A stretch of DNA of 64,000 nucleotides from JBFIHF01 sp964411125. GTDB lineage: Bacteria; Myxococcota_A; Bradymonadia; Bradymonadales; Bradymonadaceae. A model generated the notes under the pieces. The model did not search any database and was not told the origin of the DNA. It saw nothing but the letters and a program-made list of their open reading frames with translations. The stretch is taken from assembly GCA_964411125.1 (NCBI GenBank), contig CAYPJU010000022.1, positions 18,704 to 82,703 on the forward strand, written 5' to 3'. The translations under genes and the position numbers were made by a program. Shown one piece after another: positions 8,257-18,800 of the stretch (within the stretch, counting starts at the first letter, position 1; the number at the start of each line of letters is the position of its first letter).

Positions 8257-9570
8257 TCAGGCTGTGCCGATGATCGCCTCGAGGTCGGCGACCGACTTCG
8301 GGCAATCGACGGTGAGGTTCTCGTTTCCGCCTTCGGTGACGAGGATGTCGTCCTCGATGCGGATACCGATCCCCTTGAATTCGTCGGGGATGTCGGCGTT
8401 CTCGGGGAAGTACAGGCCCGGCTCGATCGTCGTCACCATGCCGGGAAGCAGCTTCCGGACCTCCCCTGATTCATCGTAATACGAGCCGACGTCGTGGACG
8501 TCGCTCCCAAGCCAGTGACCCACCTTGTGAGGGTAGAATTTCTTGTAGTGCCCCTCTTCGACGTTCTCGTCGACTGATCCTTTCAGGATTCCGAGGTCGA
8601 TGAGCGATTGCGTGAGTCGGCGGGTCGTGTTGTCGAGGAGGTCGCCGAAGCTGAAGCCGGGTTTCACCTCGGCGATCGCCGCTTCTTCGGCGTCGAGGAC
8701 CGCCTGGTAGACGTCGCGCTGGACCGGCGTGAACTTCCCGGACACCGGGTAACTGCGCGTGATGTCGGATGCGTAGTAGCGATATTCGCATCCAGCATCG
8801 ATCAGGAGGATGTCCCCTTCTTCGAGTCGGTCACGGTTCTCCGTGTAGTGCAGGATCGTCGCGTTGACACCGGTACCGACGATCGAGTTGTACGCTGGCG
8901 CGGTCGCCCCGCTCTTGACGAAGTGATGCTCGATCGCGGCCTGGATCTCGTATTCGAAGACGCCGGGTCGAGTCATCCGCATCGCGAGTTCGTGGGCCTC
9001 CGCGGCGATCTGCCCCGCGCGGCGCATCAGCTCGACCTCGTCTGGCTGTTTGAGGAGCCGCATCTCGTGGACGATGTCGCGCGCGTCCGCGATCTGCCTT
9101 GGCGCGGCGGGCGGTGCGCCACGTCGAAATCGCAGCTTGTTCATCCACTTGGCGATCTTCTGGTCGAACTCGGCCTCGGTGCCGAGCGTGTACCAGAGCG
9201 TGTCACGATCCTTGAGCAGATCCGGCAGCTTCTTGTCGAGCTCCTCGATCGGGTACGCCGCGTCGGCCCCAAAGGTCTGTTTTGCTCCCTCCGGGCCGGC
9301 GCGCCGTCCTTCCCAGGTCTCCATCAGCTCGTTTCGGTCCCGCACGAACATGATGAACGGTCCCTCTTCGGCGCCCGGTGCCAGAACGAGCACGGTCTCC
9401 GGCTCCTCGAAGCCGCTGAGGTACACGACATCGCTGGATGCGCGATAACGGTAGTTCGTGTCGTGTGAGCGGACGCGTTCGGGCGGTGCCACGAAAATCG
9501 CGACGCCATCGTCCCCCATCAGGTCCATGAATCGTTTCCGGCGGGCGGTGTAGCTGGCGAGTTCGGTCAT
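8257..9570 (-). CDS. pepP: Xaa-Pro aminopeptidase (peptidase M24B)
   Basis: Cytosolic dinuclear-metal aminopeptidase that removes an N-terminal residue preceding proline. The 437-aa length matches E. coli PepP. The N-terminal AMP_N domain (about 5-135) is present. The metal ligands fall at Asp258, Asp269, His352, Glu383 and Glu406 by motif (IDAGCEY, ASDITR, GHWLG, TIEPG, RIEDD), close to the E. coli numbering. The start at 9570 has AGGAATCAG upstream. First gene of a three-gene run with the TM2 protein and a lipoprotein; that context does not obviously relate to proline peptides. Confidence 0.95.
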   Translation of the reverse strand: MTELASYTARRKRFMDLMGDDGVAIFVAPPERVRSHDTNYRYRASSDVVYLSGFEEPETVLVLAPGAEEGPFIMFVRDRNELMETWEGRRAGPEGAKQTFGADAAYPIEELDKKLPDLLKDRDTLWYTLGTEAEFDQKIAKWMNKLRFRRGAPPAAPRQIADARDIVHEMRLLKQPDEVELMRRAGQIAAEAHELAMRMTRPGVFEYEIQAAIEHHFVKSGATAPAYNSIVGTGVNATILHYTENRDRLEEGDILLIDAGCEYRYYASDITRSYPVSGKFTPVQRDVYQAVLDAEEAAIAEVKPGFSFGDLLDNTTRRLTQSLIDLGILKGSVDENVEEGHYKKFYPHKVGHWLGSDVHDVGSYYDESGEVRKLLPGMVTTIEPGLYFPENADIPDEFKGIGIRIEDDILVTEGGNENLTVDCPKSVADLEAIIGTA

Positions 9571-9727
9571 CTGATTCCTGCGGTGCCGTTTGTCGCAGCA
9601 TTGCCGTTGCCGCTCAGACCGTCAAGCAATCACTAAGCTACGCATTGCCCCGCGGCCGACGAGCGGCATGGGGTCGCGACGCAATTGGATGGTTGCTAGG
9701 GTCTAGCCGACTCTCCTGGAGTTTCAG

Positions 9728-10321
9728 ATGGTTTGTCGCCGCGTCGCCACGCTCGCCACCCTGGTTGCACTCGCTGGATGCACGCCGTCCGGTGGGAACC
9801 GCTGCCTCTCCGATGGAGAGTGTCGTGACAATCGTCTGTGTCTGGAGGGCGTTTGCGCCTATCCGGAGTCGGCACCCGAGGTGGCGCCGGACCCTGGACA
9901 GTTCGCGGACCTGACCTTCGAAGCCACGGAAGAGCCGCTCGTCGCGCAGCACACTTGCGACTGCGAGAAAGGTGGTAGTGCATTCCGCTACATTCTGTTC
10001 TTGAGGGCCAACGGCGCGGCGGACCTCTACTTCGAAGAGGGCCTCTTCGGGCACGGCTTCAATCCGTTGAGCGAGTTGCCGGACCAGGAGGACACGCGGG
10101 TACGATGGGAAGAGGTCTGGGACGTCGACGACGCCGTTCTGAACGTCGGCGACGCGTTCGTCTGCCGGCCACCTTCCGACCCCGAGGCTCTCGAACTGCT
10201 GGAGTGCGACGTGACGCGTGACGACCTGCATCGAGTCGAAGGGAGCCCCCTCGGTTTCCGCACCCGGAGCCTCCTCGACGATCTGGACTACGACTCCTAT
10301 CGACTGCTCGAGCCGGACTGA
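9728..10321 (+). CDS. Hypothetical Cys-containing lipoprotein
   Basis: The 197-aa lipoprotein has signal MVCRRVATLATLVALAGC and a clean lipobox. It then carries a short Cys-rich motif (CLSDGECRDNRLCLEGVC), the kind found as a disulfide knot behind the anchor in many myxobacterial lipoproteins, and a CDCEKGG pair further on. The remainder is acidic and unrecognised. The start follows CTGGAGTTTCAG. Likely monocistronic: 113 bases separate it from the BON gene. Confidence 0.78.
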   Translation: MVCRRVATLATLVALAGCTPSGGNRCLSDGECRDNRLCLEGVCAYPESAPEVAPDPGQFADLTFEATEEPLVAQHTCDCEKGGSAFRYILFLRANGAADLYFEEGLFGHGFNPLSELPDQEDTRVRWEEVWDVDDAVLNVGDAFVCRPPSDPEALELLECDVTRDDLHRVEGSPLGFRTRSLLDDLDYDSYRLLEPD

Positions 10322-10434
10322 GGGATATCGCGTGACGCGACCCGTCTGCACGCTGCAAGCTGCGTATCGGGACTTTGCGGCGCGATCGTTGACGGATACA
10401 CTCGCGCCGAGCCGCCCCTCCAGCCGTAGATACC

Positions 10435-10803
10435 GTGTATTTCGTGCTCCTCCTCGTCTCCGCGTTCGTCGTCGTCGCCTGCGAAAGCGAGCCTGCCCTT
10501 CCTTCCGAAGCGCAGGCAGGGCGTGCGCTTCGCCCGATTGGCGATGTTCAATTGCTCCCGGAGCGAGGTCGCGAGCCGACGCGCGCGAACCCCGGCGCCG
10601 CGCTCGTGCCCGACAGCAAGGTCCGATGGACGGTGAAGCAGGCACTTCGAGAGGCCGGCTTCGACGTCGACGTGACGGTGCGGAGCCGGATGGTGACGCT
10701 CCGCGGAACGGTGCCGCCCGGGGGGCGCGAAGCTGCCGAGGCGATCGTCAACCGCGTCGACGGCGTCGCCAAACTGCGAAACGAGCTCGAGGAGGCACCG
10801 TGA
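10435..10803 (+). CDS. BON-domain lipoprotein
   Basis: The 122-aa lipoprotein begins at a GTG at 10435; signal MYFVLLLVSAFVVVAC. Residues about 62-120 form a BON domain (VRWTVKQALREAGFDVDVTV, VTLRGTVPPGG), a small alpha/beta fold thought to bind phospholipid or other envelope components, as in OsmY and related proteins. Its stop overlaps the start of the patatin gene (GTGA), which suggests a joint role in lipid handling. The coupling is seen; the shared role is inference. Confidence 0.82.
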   Translation: MYFVLLLVSAFVVVACESEPALPSEAQAGRALRPIGDVQLLPERGREPTRANPGAALVPDSKVRWTVKQALREAGFDVDVTVRSRMVTLRGTVPPGGREAAEAIVNRVDGVAKLRNELEEAP

Positions 10804-12005
10804 CGAAGCGTGCAATCGTCTTGTCGGGCGGAGGCGCACGAGGCGCCTACGCTGCCGGGGTGATCCGGTACATTCTCGAGAAGCTCCCCGAGGAGTTGGG
10901 AAAGCCGGTCTACTTCGACATCGTCAGCGGAACGAGCGTCGGCGCGATCACCGCCGCGTGGCTCGCTGCGACGATGAACGACCCGGACCACTGCGTGCAG
11001 CGCCTCTGGTATCTGTGGCGCACGATGGAGCTGAGGGAGGCGGTCCGTCCTTCCTACGGAAACATCATGACGATGATGCGAAGGCTCGTGAGCGACACGT
11101 CGGATCGTTCGCTCGAGCCACGCACCGGCCGGTCGTACTCGATGCTGAACACCGGCTTCTTCGCCGACCTCATCGACCGCGAGATCCCGTTCGACGGCAT
11201 TCGCCAGAACATCCACGCTGGCCACCTCGGCGCGCTGACCGTGACGGCCACCGACGTGCACTCGGGGCGGACCACCGTCTTCGTGCAGTCCGAGAAAGAC
11301 GAGCTTCCGCCCTGGACACGTGATCCCCGCCGCCACGCGGTGGCGACGCCGATCACCTCCGACATCGTCCTGGCGAGTGCGGCGATCCCGATCCTGTTTC
11401 CCGCCGTGAAGATCGGGCGGCGTTGGTTCTTCGATGGTGGCCTCCGCCAGAACACCCCCATCGCCCCCGCGCTCCGCATGGGGGCCGAGAAGATCATGGT
11501 GATCAGCCTGAAGTCCCAGCGAAAGGGGGGCGACTTCGACACGCGCGAGACCGACACGCCGACGGTCTCGTTCCTCCTCGGAAAGCTCCTCAACGCGCTG
11601 TTGCTCGATCCCCTCGATTACGATCTGTCGTTCATGGAGCGGATCAACGCGATCTTGAAGCACGGCACCGAAGCGATCGACGAGGACTTCATCGAAAAGC
11701 TCAACGAAGTCGTGGAGGTCTACCGCGGCCAACCGTACCGCGTCATCGATCCGCTCCTCTTCCGCCCCACGAAGGACCTCGGCGCCCTCGCCTCCGATTT
11801 CGCCGGCCAGCTCACCGAGAAAGACTGGGGGAATCCGGTCCTCGCCACGATCGGTCGCCGCGCATCGGAGGGGGGCAGCTTCCGCGAGAGCGACTTCCTC
11901 TCGTACCTCCTCTTCGACGGTGGCTACACGGGCGAGCTCCTCGACCTCGGATATGCCGACGCCCAGCGCAAACACGGCAAGTTGATCGAGTTCTTCGCCG
12001 ACTAG
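10800..12005 (+). CDS. Patatin-like phospholipase
   Basis: Predicted Ser-Asp dyad lipid acyl hydrolase, 401 aa. The N-terminus holds the oxyanion loop GGGARG (10-15), the nucleophile elbow GTSVG (44-48, Ser46) and the DGG motif with Asp212. No signal peptide is evident, so it is cytosolic or exported by another route. The GTG start at 10800 overlaps the BON lipoprotein stop and follows GAGGAGGCACC. A much longer in-frame extension upstream has no domain content and overlaps the BON gene, so it is rejected. Alternative role: a secreted effector-type patatin; no neighbouring secretion gene supports that. Confidence 0.92.
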   Translation: MTKRAIVLSGGGARGAYAAGVIRYILEKLPEELGKPVYFDIVSGTSVGAITAAWLAATMNDPDHCVQRLWYLWRTMELREAVRPSYGNIMTMMRRLVSDTSDRSLEPRTGRSYSMLNTGFFADLIDREIPFDGIRQNIHAGHLGALTVTATDVHSGRTTVFVQSEKDELPPWTRDPRRHAVATPITSDIVLASAAIPILFPAVKIGRRWFFDGGLRQNTPIAPALRMGAEKIMVISLKSQRKGGDFDTRETDTPTVSFLLGKLLNALLLDPLDYDLSFMERINAILKHGTEAIDEDFIEKLNEVVEVYRGQPYRVIDPLLFRPTKDLGALASDFAGQLTEKDWGNPVLATIGRRASEGGSFRESDFLSYLLFDGGYTGELLDLGYADAQRKHGKLIEFFAD

Positions 12006-12097
12006 CACCGGGGGCCGTCGGGGCGTGGTGATTGCTTCGCGTCGGGAACCGGAGAATAATGCCGCTCTCACTGCGTCCACGAGACATGAGAGGACCG

Positions 12098-14098
12098 ATG
12101 ACGTTCCGCGCCCCCAACTTGAAACGGACCGCAATCTACGCCGCGGCGCTCTTCGCACTGAGCTGCGGGAAGAGCGCCTGCGAGGTCGCGAACAACGTCG
12201 AAGAATTCATCGACAGCATCTCCGACGGCGCCCCGTGCACGAGCAACGGAAGCTGTCTCGGCGGCCGATGCCTGACCGATGAGATGGGTTATCCGAACGG
12301 CTATTGCACCACTCTCAACTGCGAGGAGGACGGGTGCTCGGGGCTCGCGTCGGAGTGTTTCCGCACCGAGATCGAAGGGCAGGACGTGACGGCGTGCTTC
12401 GAGCTCTGCGACTTCGACGGTAACTGCGAACGCGCCGACGAGGGCTATACCTGCGTGACGCTCGACGACACCGCCGTCTGCCTCCCCCCCGGCGTCACCT
12501 CGGCACCGGCTCAAGGGACGACGGGGTCGTCGTGCAGCGCAAACACCCAGTGCAACGGCGACAACGCCCGCTGCCTCACCAACTTCTTCGGCGGCTACTG
12601 CTCCCAGGTCGAGTGCGACGGTAGTGCTATGTGCCTCGACGGCAACCCGTGCCTCTCGATCAACCCCGACGACGCGACCCAGACGGCGTGTTTCCTCGCG
12701 TGCGAGAGCGACGACGACTGCCGATTCCAGTACTCGTGCCAGGAGTACGACGGCGTCCGGGTCTGCCTGGAGGGGACGCAGGACAAGGTCCGCAACCCCG
12801 ACGGAGAAGACGACGGCGCCGCCTGCAATTCTCAGCTCAACTGCAAGGGAGGGACCTGCATTCGCGAGTCGGAAGCCGAGGACCAGGGAGAGGTCGCCTG
12901 GCCTGGAGGCTACTGCACCACCCGCGATTGCGGAACGAGCGACGAGTGCAACGGCGGGCGCTGCGTACAGCGTGGTCGCTCCACGACATGCCTGGCCCCC
13001 TGCGAAGCGAACTCCGACTGTCGGGACGGCTACGAGTGTGTCGACTCCACCGAAGGAAAGGTCTGCGACACGATCGTCGAGCAGGTTACCCCCGACCCCG
13101 ACGACTCGCCGGCATTCGAAGTCCAGTGCGGCTCGGCCAAGAAGTTCGACTTCACTGTACCCAGCGGTGCCGAAGGTTTCTTCCTCGGGCCCTACACGCG
13201 GGACGGAAAGAAGGTCGTCCCGACGACCCTCACCTATCCTGATGGGACGACCCTCGACATTCGCAACGACTACGAGTTCATGGCGATCAACCCGGAGATC
13301 CTGGGGAGCATGGCGCCGATTCTCTTCCCCGGCAGTGACCGTGCCGAGTTCCGCGACGTCTTCGGGGGTGGCGATTGGTCGCTCACCGTCGAGACGAGCT
13401 CCAGCGACGTCTGCTTCTATGCGATCCCGCAGGAGTCCGTCGGATCGGTGCTCGACATCAACCTCTACTTCGTCGGCGTCCCGGGGCTCACCGCTGCCCA
13501 GGCCGAGAGTGATCGAGACATCGGCGACGTCGAGCAGATCGTCCGGACCATCTATTCGAAGATGGACGTGACGGCGACGGTCGTGAACTACATCGACGTG
13601 TCGAGCGCGGTGGCGTCCAACTACTCGATCATTCGCGACTTCAACGACGTCTACGACCTCGTCGCTTCCTCCACCTCGCCGGGGTCGACGAAGGAAGAAG
13701 CACTGTCGGTCAACGTCTTCCTGATCGACGATTTCAACATCTCGGAAGCGCCGGGGCTCCTCGGCGTCTCCACGGGGATCCCGGGCGTCGCCGGGCTGCA
13801 TGGAAACTCTGGCGCAGGCCTCGTCTTCTCGACGGCGAGCCTCGGGGACGACAACCGGCAACTCGGGCAGACGATGGCCCACGAGATCGGGCACTTCCTC
13901 GGGCTGCGCCACACGACGGAGCACGGTCTCGGCGTCCACGATCCGATCACCGATACGCCCGAATGCCTCAACCCGCAGTTCGCCGCCTTGTGCCCCGACT
14001 CGGGCAACTTCATGTTCGCCTTCGCGCTCGGGGGCCAGCAGACGGGCGTGACTGGCGGTCAGGAATACGTCGTGCGGCGCAACCCGCTCGTGAAATGA
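12098..14098 (+). CDS. Cys-rich secreted metallopeptidase, M43-like
   Basis: The 666-aa protein is probably exported: hydrophobic segment RTAIYAAALFALSC, possibly a lipobox. The first ~330 residues hold several disulfide-type repeats (patterns such as GAPCTSNGSCLGGRC and DDGAACNSQLNCKGGTC), then a beta-rich middle. The catalytic motif HEIGHFLGLRHTTEHG starts at about residue 595 and fits metzincins of the pappalysin/M43 kind. I chose ATG 12098 because AGAGG lies just upstream and the signal starts there; ATGs at 12032 and 12086 are alternatives. The HEAT-repeat gene follows within nine bases, so the two are probably co-transcribed. Confidence 0.85.
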   Translation: MTFRAPNLKRTAIYAAALFALSCGKSACEVANNVEEFIDSISDGAPCTSNGSCLGGRCLTDEMGYPNGYCTTLNCEEDGCSGLASECFRTEIEGQDVTACFELCDFDGNCERADEGYTCVTLDDTAVCLPPGVTSAPAQGTTGSSCSANTQCNGDNARCLTNFFGGYCSQVECDGSAMCLDGNPCLSINPDDATQTACFLACESDDDCRFQYSCQEYDGVRVCLEGTQDKVRNPDGEDDGAACNSQLNCKGGTCIRESEAEDQGEVAWPGGYCTTRDCGTSDECNGGRCVQRGRSTTCLAPCEANSDCRDGYECVDSTEGKVCDTIVEQVTPDPDDSPAFEVQCGSAKKFDFTVPSGAEGFFLGPYTRDGKKVVPTTLTYPDGTTLDIRNDYEFMAINPEILGSMAPILFPGSDRAEFRDVFGGGDWSLTVETSSSDVCFYAIPQESVGSVLDINLYFVGVPGLTAAQAESDRDIGDVEQIVRTIYSKMDVTATVVNYIDVSSAVASNYSIIRDFNDVYDLVASSTSPGSTKEEALSVNVFLIDDFNISEAPGLLGVSTGIPGVAGLHGNSGAGLVFSTASLGDDNRQLGQTMAHEIGHFLGLRHTTEHGLGVHDPITDTPECLNPQFAALCPDSGNFMFAFALGGQQTGVTGGQEYVVRRNPLVK

Positions 14099-14106
14099 GG
14101 AACACC

Positions 14107-14730
14107 ATGAAACGAACGTCATTCGTCCTTCTCGCCGCGCTCTCTGTATCGACGTCGGTCTTCGCCCAGGAGACGGGCGTGCCCGGCGCGGTGGACTCGC
14201 CCCCGACGACGACGACTCCGCCCGCCGTGGCCGAGCCATCGACCGAGGACCGGCTGCTCCTCTTGTTGAGCGGTTACGAGTACTTTCCGACGCGAGAGGA
14301 TCTCGACGCCGTCGCAAAAGCGGAGACGATGATCCCGATGCTCCTCGAGATCGCGCGTGACGACGCCCGTCGCACGACATTGCGGATGCGGGCGGTCGAT
14401 GCGCTCGGGTACTACCCCGAAGAAGCGTCGGTGGACTACTTGAAGGAGCTGGTCGAGTCGCCTGAAGCGAAGGGCTCTCGAAAGGTGGTGAAGGCCTCCC
14501 GGCTGATGCGTCATCACGCCATCACGGCGATCGCGCGAGCGAAGAAGGAGGACGCCGTCCCCGTCCTCGCTCCGATCCTGACCCACGACGATCTGCAATT
14601 GCGCCTTACGACGATCAACGCTCTCGGCAAACATGGCGGGAGCGCCGGCAAACGTCACCTCGTCGCGCTGGCCAGCGAAGACAACCCCCGGATGGTGGAA
14701 CGTGAATTGAGGAAATGGGTTCGACCCTAG
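14107..14730 (+). CDS. Secreted HEAT-repeat protein
   Basis: The 207-aa protein has a Sec signal (MKRTSFVLLAALSVSTSVFA). The mature part reads as four or five HEAT/Armadillo-type helical pairs (for example MRAVDALGYYP, LRLTTINALGKHG, VPVLAPIL), which usually act as protein-protein scaffolds. GAGG stands six bases before the ATG at 14107. An alternative ATG at 14095 overlaps the metallopeptidase stop. Immediately downstream of the Cys-rich protease, so possibly a periplasmic partner or chaperone for it (inference). Confidence 0.8.
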   Translation: MKRTSFVLLAALSVSTSVFAQETGVPGAVDSPPTTTTPPAVAEPSTEDRLLLLLSGYEYFPTREDLDAVAKAETMIPMLLEIARDDARRTTLRMRAVDALGYYPEEASVDYLKELVESPEAKGSRKVVKASRLMRHHAITAIARAKKEDAVPVLAPILTHDDLQLRLTTINALGKHGGSAGKRHLVALASEDNPRMVERELRKWVRP

Positions 14731-14850
14731 GCGACTTCGGGCCCCCACAGCCGCCAGTCCCGACCCGTTCTCCCGTATTGCGAGCAAGAGGGGGAGCGGC
14801 TATTGTGAAGACACTCACTTCCGATTTTCCCGAGTCCGAGCGAGCCGCTC

Positions 14851-15795
14851 ATGGACAAAAAGGACCTTCCCACGGTCAATGACCCCTCCGAGCCGTCCGA
14901 GGCGACCCTGATCGTCGAATCGAACGTGCTCAAGCGCGTCCGTGACGAAGCGCAGGCGGGGGCCGAGGCCTATGTCATCGTGATCGCCGGACCGCACACG
15001 GGGAAGATGTACAAGATCAATCGCGGCGAGACGCTCATGGGGCGTTCGCCGAAGGTGGACCTCCAATTGCAGGACGTCGGTGTGTCGCGTACGCACGCAC
15101 GGCTCACCCGGATGGGGGAGTCCTGCTACGTCGAGGATCTGCAGTCGGCCAACGGGACGTTCTTGAACGGCGAGCGTCTGGCGGTCGCCCGGCAGCTCCA
15201 GGACGGCGACAAGATCACCCTCGGCTCGACGACGGTCCTGAAGTTCACGTACAGCGACAAGCTCGACGAGGACTTTCAGCGGCAGATGTTCGACGCGGCC
15301 CTGCGCGACGGACTGACGCAGGCCTACAACAAGAAGTACTTCAGCAACCATCTCTACAGCGAGTTCTCCTTCGCCCTGCGGCATCGCCAGCCCCTCGCGC
15401 TGGTGTTGTTCGACGTCGACCACTTCAAGCGCGTCAACGACACGTTCGGTCATCTCGCCGGCGACGCGGTCCTGGTGAAGCTGGCTCAGATCGCGATGGA
15501 TGCCGTCCGGATCGAAGACACCTTTGCGCGTTACGGAGGTGAAGAGTTCGCCATCGTTTCGCGGGGCATCAACGGCGCGCAGGCGGCGATGATGGCCGAC
15601 CGGTTGCGCCACGTCGTCGAGCGGACGCCGTTCCAGTACGAAGGACAGACGATCCCTGTCACCATCAGCCTCGGCGTCGCGGCGTTCCCGGATGTGCTCG
15701 TCGAAACTTCCGAACAGTTGATCCAGATGGCGGATGCGGCGCTATACCGCGCAAAAAATGCGGGCCGTAACCGCTGCGAGCTTGCCAGGTCGTAG
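14851..15795 (+). CDS. FHA-GGDEF diguanylate cyclase
   Basis: Predicted cytosolic c-di-GMP synthase whose sensor is a phosphothreonine-binding FHA domain. FHA at about 40-132 with the conserved RSPKVD, SRTHARL and NGTFLNG. GGDEF domain at about 150-314 with an intact active site GGEEF (229-233) and a matching RxxD inhibitory site, RIED (220-223), five residues upstream, so product feedback is likely. No membrane segment. This coupling of Ser/Thr phosphorylation to c-di-GMP is known in myxobacteria-like genomes. It precedes the large WD40 gene. Confidence 0.93.
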   Translation: MDKKDLPTVNDPSEPSEATLIVESNVLKRVRDEAQAGAEAYVIVIAGPHTGKMYKINRGETLMGRSPKVDLQLQDVGVSRTHARLTRMGESCYVEDLQSANGTFLNGERLAVARQLQDGDKITLGSTTVLKFTYSDKLDEDFQRQMFDAALRDGLTQAYNKKYFSNHLYSEFSFALRHRQPLALVLFDVDHFKRVNDTFGHLAGDAVLVKLAQIAMDAVRIEDTFARYGGEEFAIVSRGINGAQAAMMADRLRHVVERTPFQYEGQTIPVTISLGVAAFPDVLVETSEQLIQMADAALYRAKNAGRNRCELARS

Positions 15796-15861
15796 CGTCA
15801 ACGCGCTTCAAAGATTGGGGTGGTTGGTAGTACGATAGCGCCTCGCTCTCGATGGATCGTC

Positions 15862-18800
15862 ATGCTCAAGCGCCCCAACTTCGCGCTCAGCCCGTCTGGT
15901 CGCCTGCTCGCACGCGAGACCGGCTACCTGCAGATCGGCGTGTTCCAGGTCGAGGACGGGGTCGAGGAACCGTTCCTGACGATCGAGCGCGAGGGGATCG
16001 GAATCGTTTCGCTGCACTTCGCCAGCGAGGACGAGCTCTGGCTCGTCCGCCGCGACGGGAGAATCGCGGCTTTCTCCCTTCCCGAAGCTCCCCCCGACAC
16101 GGTTCTCTCCGACCCACCGCCCGCTGCCGTCGACGAAACCGAAGACGGGACCGGAGGCGACGAGAGCGAGGACGCGCAGACCGACGAGAAACCCGTCGTC
16201 GAGCCCGCTCCCCCCGTTCAGGAGCCCCTGCGCATCTGGGAACGGGATCTCCCGTGCGAGCTGACGGTGGCCGAGACGCTGGGAGGTTGCCTGGTAGCGG
16301 GGGACGCGCGGGGCGCGATCTGGATCGTCTCATCCGGGGCCGAGGGGCCGAACGTCCTCGGGTCGGACGGGAGACATCGAGATTCGGTCGTCGCTCTCGC
16401 GATCTCAGCGGACGGAGAGAGGCTCGCGAGTTCTGGTCGCGACAGAACTCTCGCGATCTGGGAGTTTCACGACCCGTCCGATGCCCGCCAACGGTCGGAC
16501 TGGAGCGAAGTCTCCACCGCGAAGGTTTCGCAGCTCGCCCCGGCGTCAGTGACCCAGGACGACGTCCTCGATTTCTTCAGTGCGGCCGAAGACGACTCCA
16601 TCGCGGCGGTGGGCGACCTCCCGATACCCTCCGAGGAGGGGGAGGACGACGTGGTCGAGGCAGAGTTCGAAGACCCCACGGCGACCTCCGAGCCCCAGGC
16701 CTCAACCGGCCTCGCTACCTTCTCCCACCTCGAAACGCTCTTCGGAGCCGAGGGATGGCAGCTCTGCCTCGCCTTTTCACCCGACGGCGCGTTCATCGCA
16801 TCTGGTGGGATGGATCAGGGACTCTACTCGTGGGAGCTCGGCCAGTCTGAGCGCAAGCCGCCCGTCGTTCGTTATGCGCACAGTGGCTGGGTGAGCGACG
16901 TTGCCTGGTCGGACGACGGAACCACCGTCGCCACGGGCTCCTGGGACAACACGGTGGGGCTCTTCGACGCTCGCACCCTCGAGCCCATCATCTGCTTCGA
17001 ATTCCACTCCGACTACGTGAGCGACGTCGAGTTCGCGGGGGAAGATCTTCTCGCCGCTAGCTACGACGGGTCGATCAGCGTGTGGAACTGGCGAGGACGA
17101 ACGCTCGACGGGGTGCTCGAAGGGCACGGCGACTGGATCGAAGCGCTCACGGAGAGCAACGGTACCTGGTGGTCTTTCTCGAGCGATGGGACCGTCCGCG
17201 GATGGAGCCTCGAGAAACGTGCGGTGACCACGGTGATCGGCGAACGCACAGACTCGGGGCTCGAGTTGGGCGCGACGGTCGACCTTTCGGACTACTTCGA
17301 CTCGTCCCAGCTCGCGAGCTACGACCGACCGAAAGAAGTCTCCAGCAAGGGGTACCGAGACTTCCGAGCGTCTGGTTTCCGGACCACGTCGGACAAGACG
17401 GCCATGGCGCTTCTGGAAGGCGTCGTGGCGCCGCTCGAGTCCCCCAGAGAGCTCTCGTCCGATCCGGTGGCGCAAGAGACGACCGAGGAGCTGCTGCGTC
17501 GTTTCGACCAGAAGTTCGCTGTCGATGTCGACCTCGCAGCAGCGCTCGACGACGACGAACCGGCTCTGATGCTCGACGAAGACTCGATCGTCGAAGTACA
17601 GGACCTCCCCGAACCCGAACCCGATTCCCAACCCGAGCCCGAGCCCCAACCCGAGCCCGAGCCCCAACCCGAGCCCGAGCCCGAACCCCAACCCGAGCCC
17701 GAGCCCGAACCCGGGCCGGAACCTGAACCCGAACCCGAGCCCGAGCCCGAGCCCGAGCCGGAACCCGAANNNNNNNNNNNNNNNNNNNNNNNNNNNNNNN
17801 NNNNNNNNNNNNNNNNNNNNNNNNNNNNNNNNNNNNNNNNNNNNNNNNNNNNNNNNNNNNNNNNNNNNNGCCGGAACCTGAACCCGAACCCGAGCCCGAG
17901 CCCGAGCCCGAGCCGGAACCCGAACCCGAATCTGAACCCGAGCCCGAATGCGAGCTCGAGCCCGAACCCGAACCCCCCGCCCCCCTTTCCGACGCGACCT
18001 CGGAGTCCCTGGAAGATGGGCTCCGAGAATCCACCGCCGAAGCCGGGGACACGCTGAGCGGTGCGCCTCCGTACGTCGGTGCCCCCGCCAGCGAGCGCGA
18101 GATGGCGGCGGCGACCTCTCCAGAGCGCGTCGTGCCCGAGGCCGAGGAATCGGCCCCCGCGCCTGTCGACGGGGAGATAACGACCGAGTTTTCGGTGGAG
18201 GACTCGGATCTGCTCGAGGCGTTGACCGACGGCGGGCGTCCCGACGAGCGCGAGGTGATCGAGAGCGAGCGGACCGCTCGTGGTATGGGGCCGGCGCGTC
18301 TCGGCGATTTCGACCTCGGTGACGTCGGGGACACTTCCGCACCCTCGATCACTTCGTACGAGGAGGAGCCGCGGGAATCTTTCACGATGGGGCTCGGCAG
18401 CGAGCCGTCGACCGCGCGGCTCGAGGCCGTCGAGGAGGTCGAGGAGTTCGACCCCGTGAACGATCCGCCGTCGATCGAAATCCCGGCCGATCTGTCGATG
18501 TCCGGTATCTCGGAGGCGTCGGTGGACGAGTGGGAGGCGTTGGCGCAGACGGTGGACCCTCAGATCTTCGACACGGCGGAGTGGGAGAGGGCCGGGTCCT
18601 CGGACCGGGTCTCGGCCCCGTCGCCCGCGTCGGAACCGCGGGCGCCCCGGCAGGTTGCGGGTCGCGCGGAGACTCCGACCCCGATCCAGGGGGACGTCGC
18701 CGCGCACGCGATTCGCCCTCGACCGGCGGACGACCGAAACCGGCGCAAGACGCTCCCGGAGTTCGACCTTCACACGCCGACGCTTCAGGCCGTCCCGACC

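Noticed and set aside
10218..10799. Upstream extension of the patatin frame
   Set aside because: Arg-rich, overlaps the BON gene; the oxyanion motif sits correctly with the GTG at 10800.
12068..14380. 770-codon open frame on the minus strand
   Set aside because: Antisense shadow of the Cys-rich metallopeptidase and HEAT genes.
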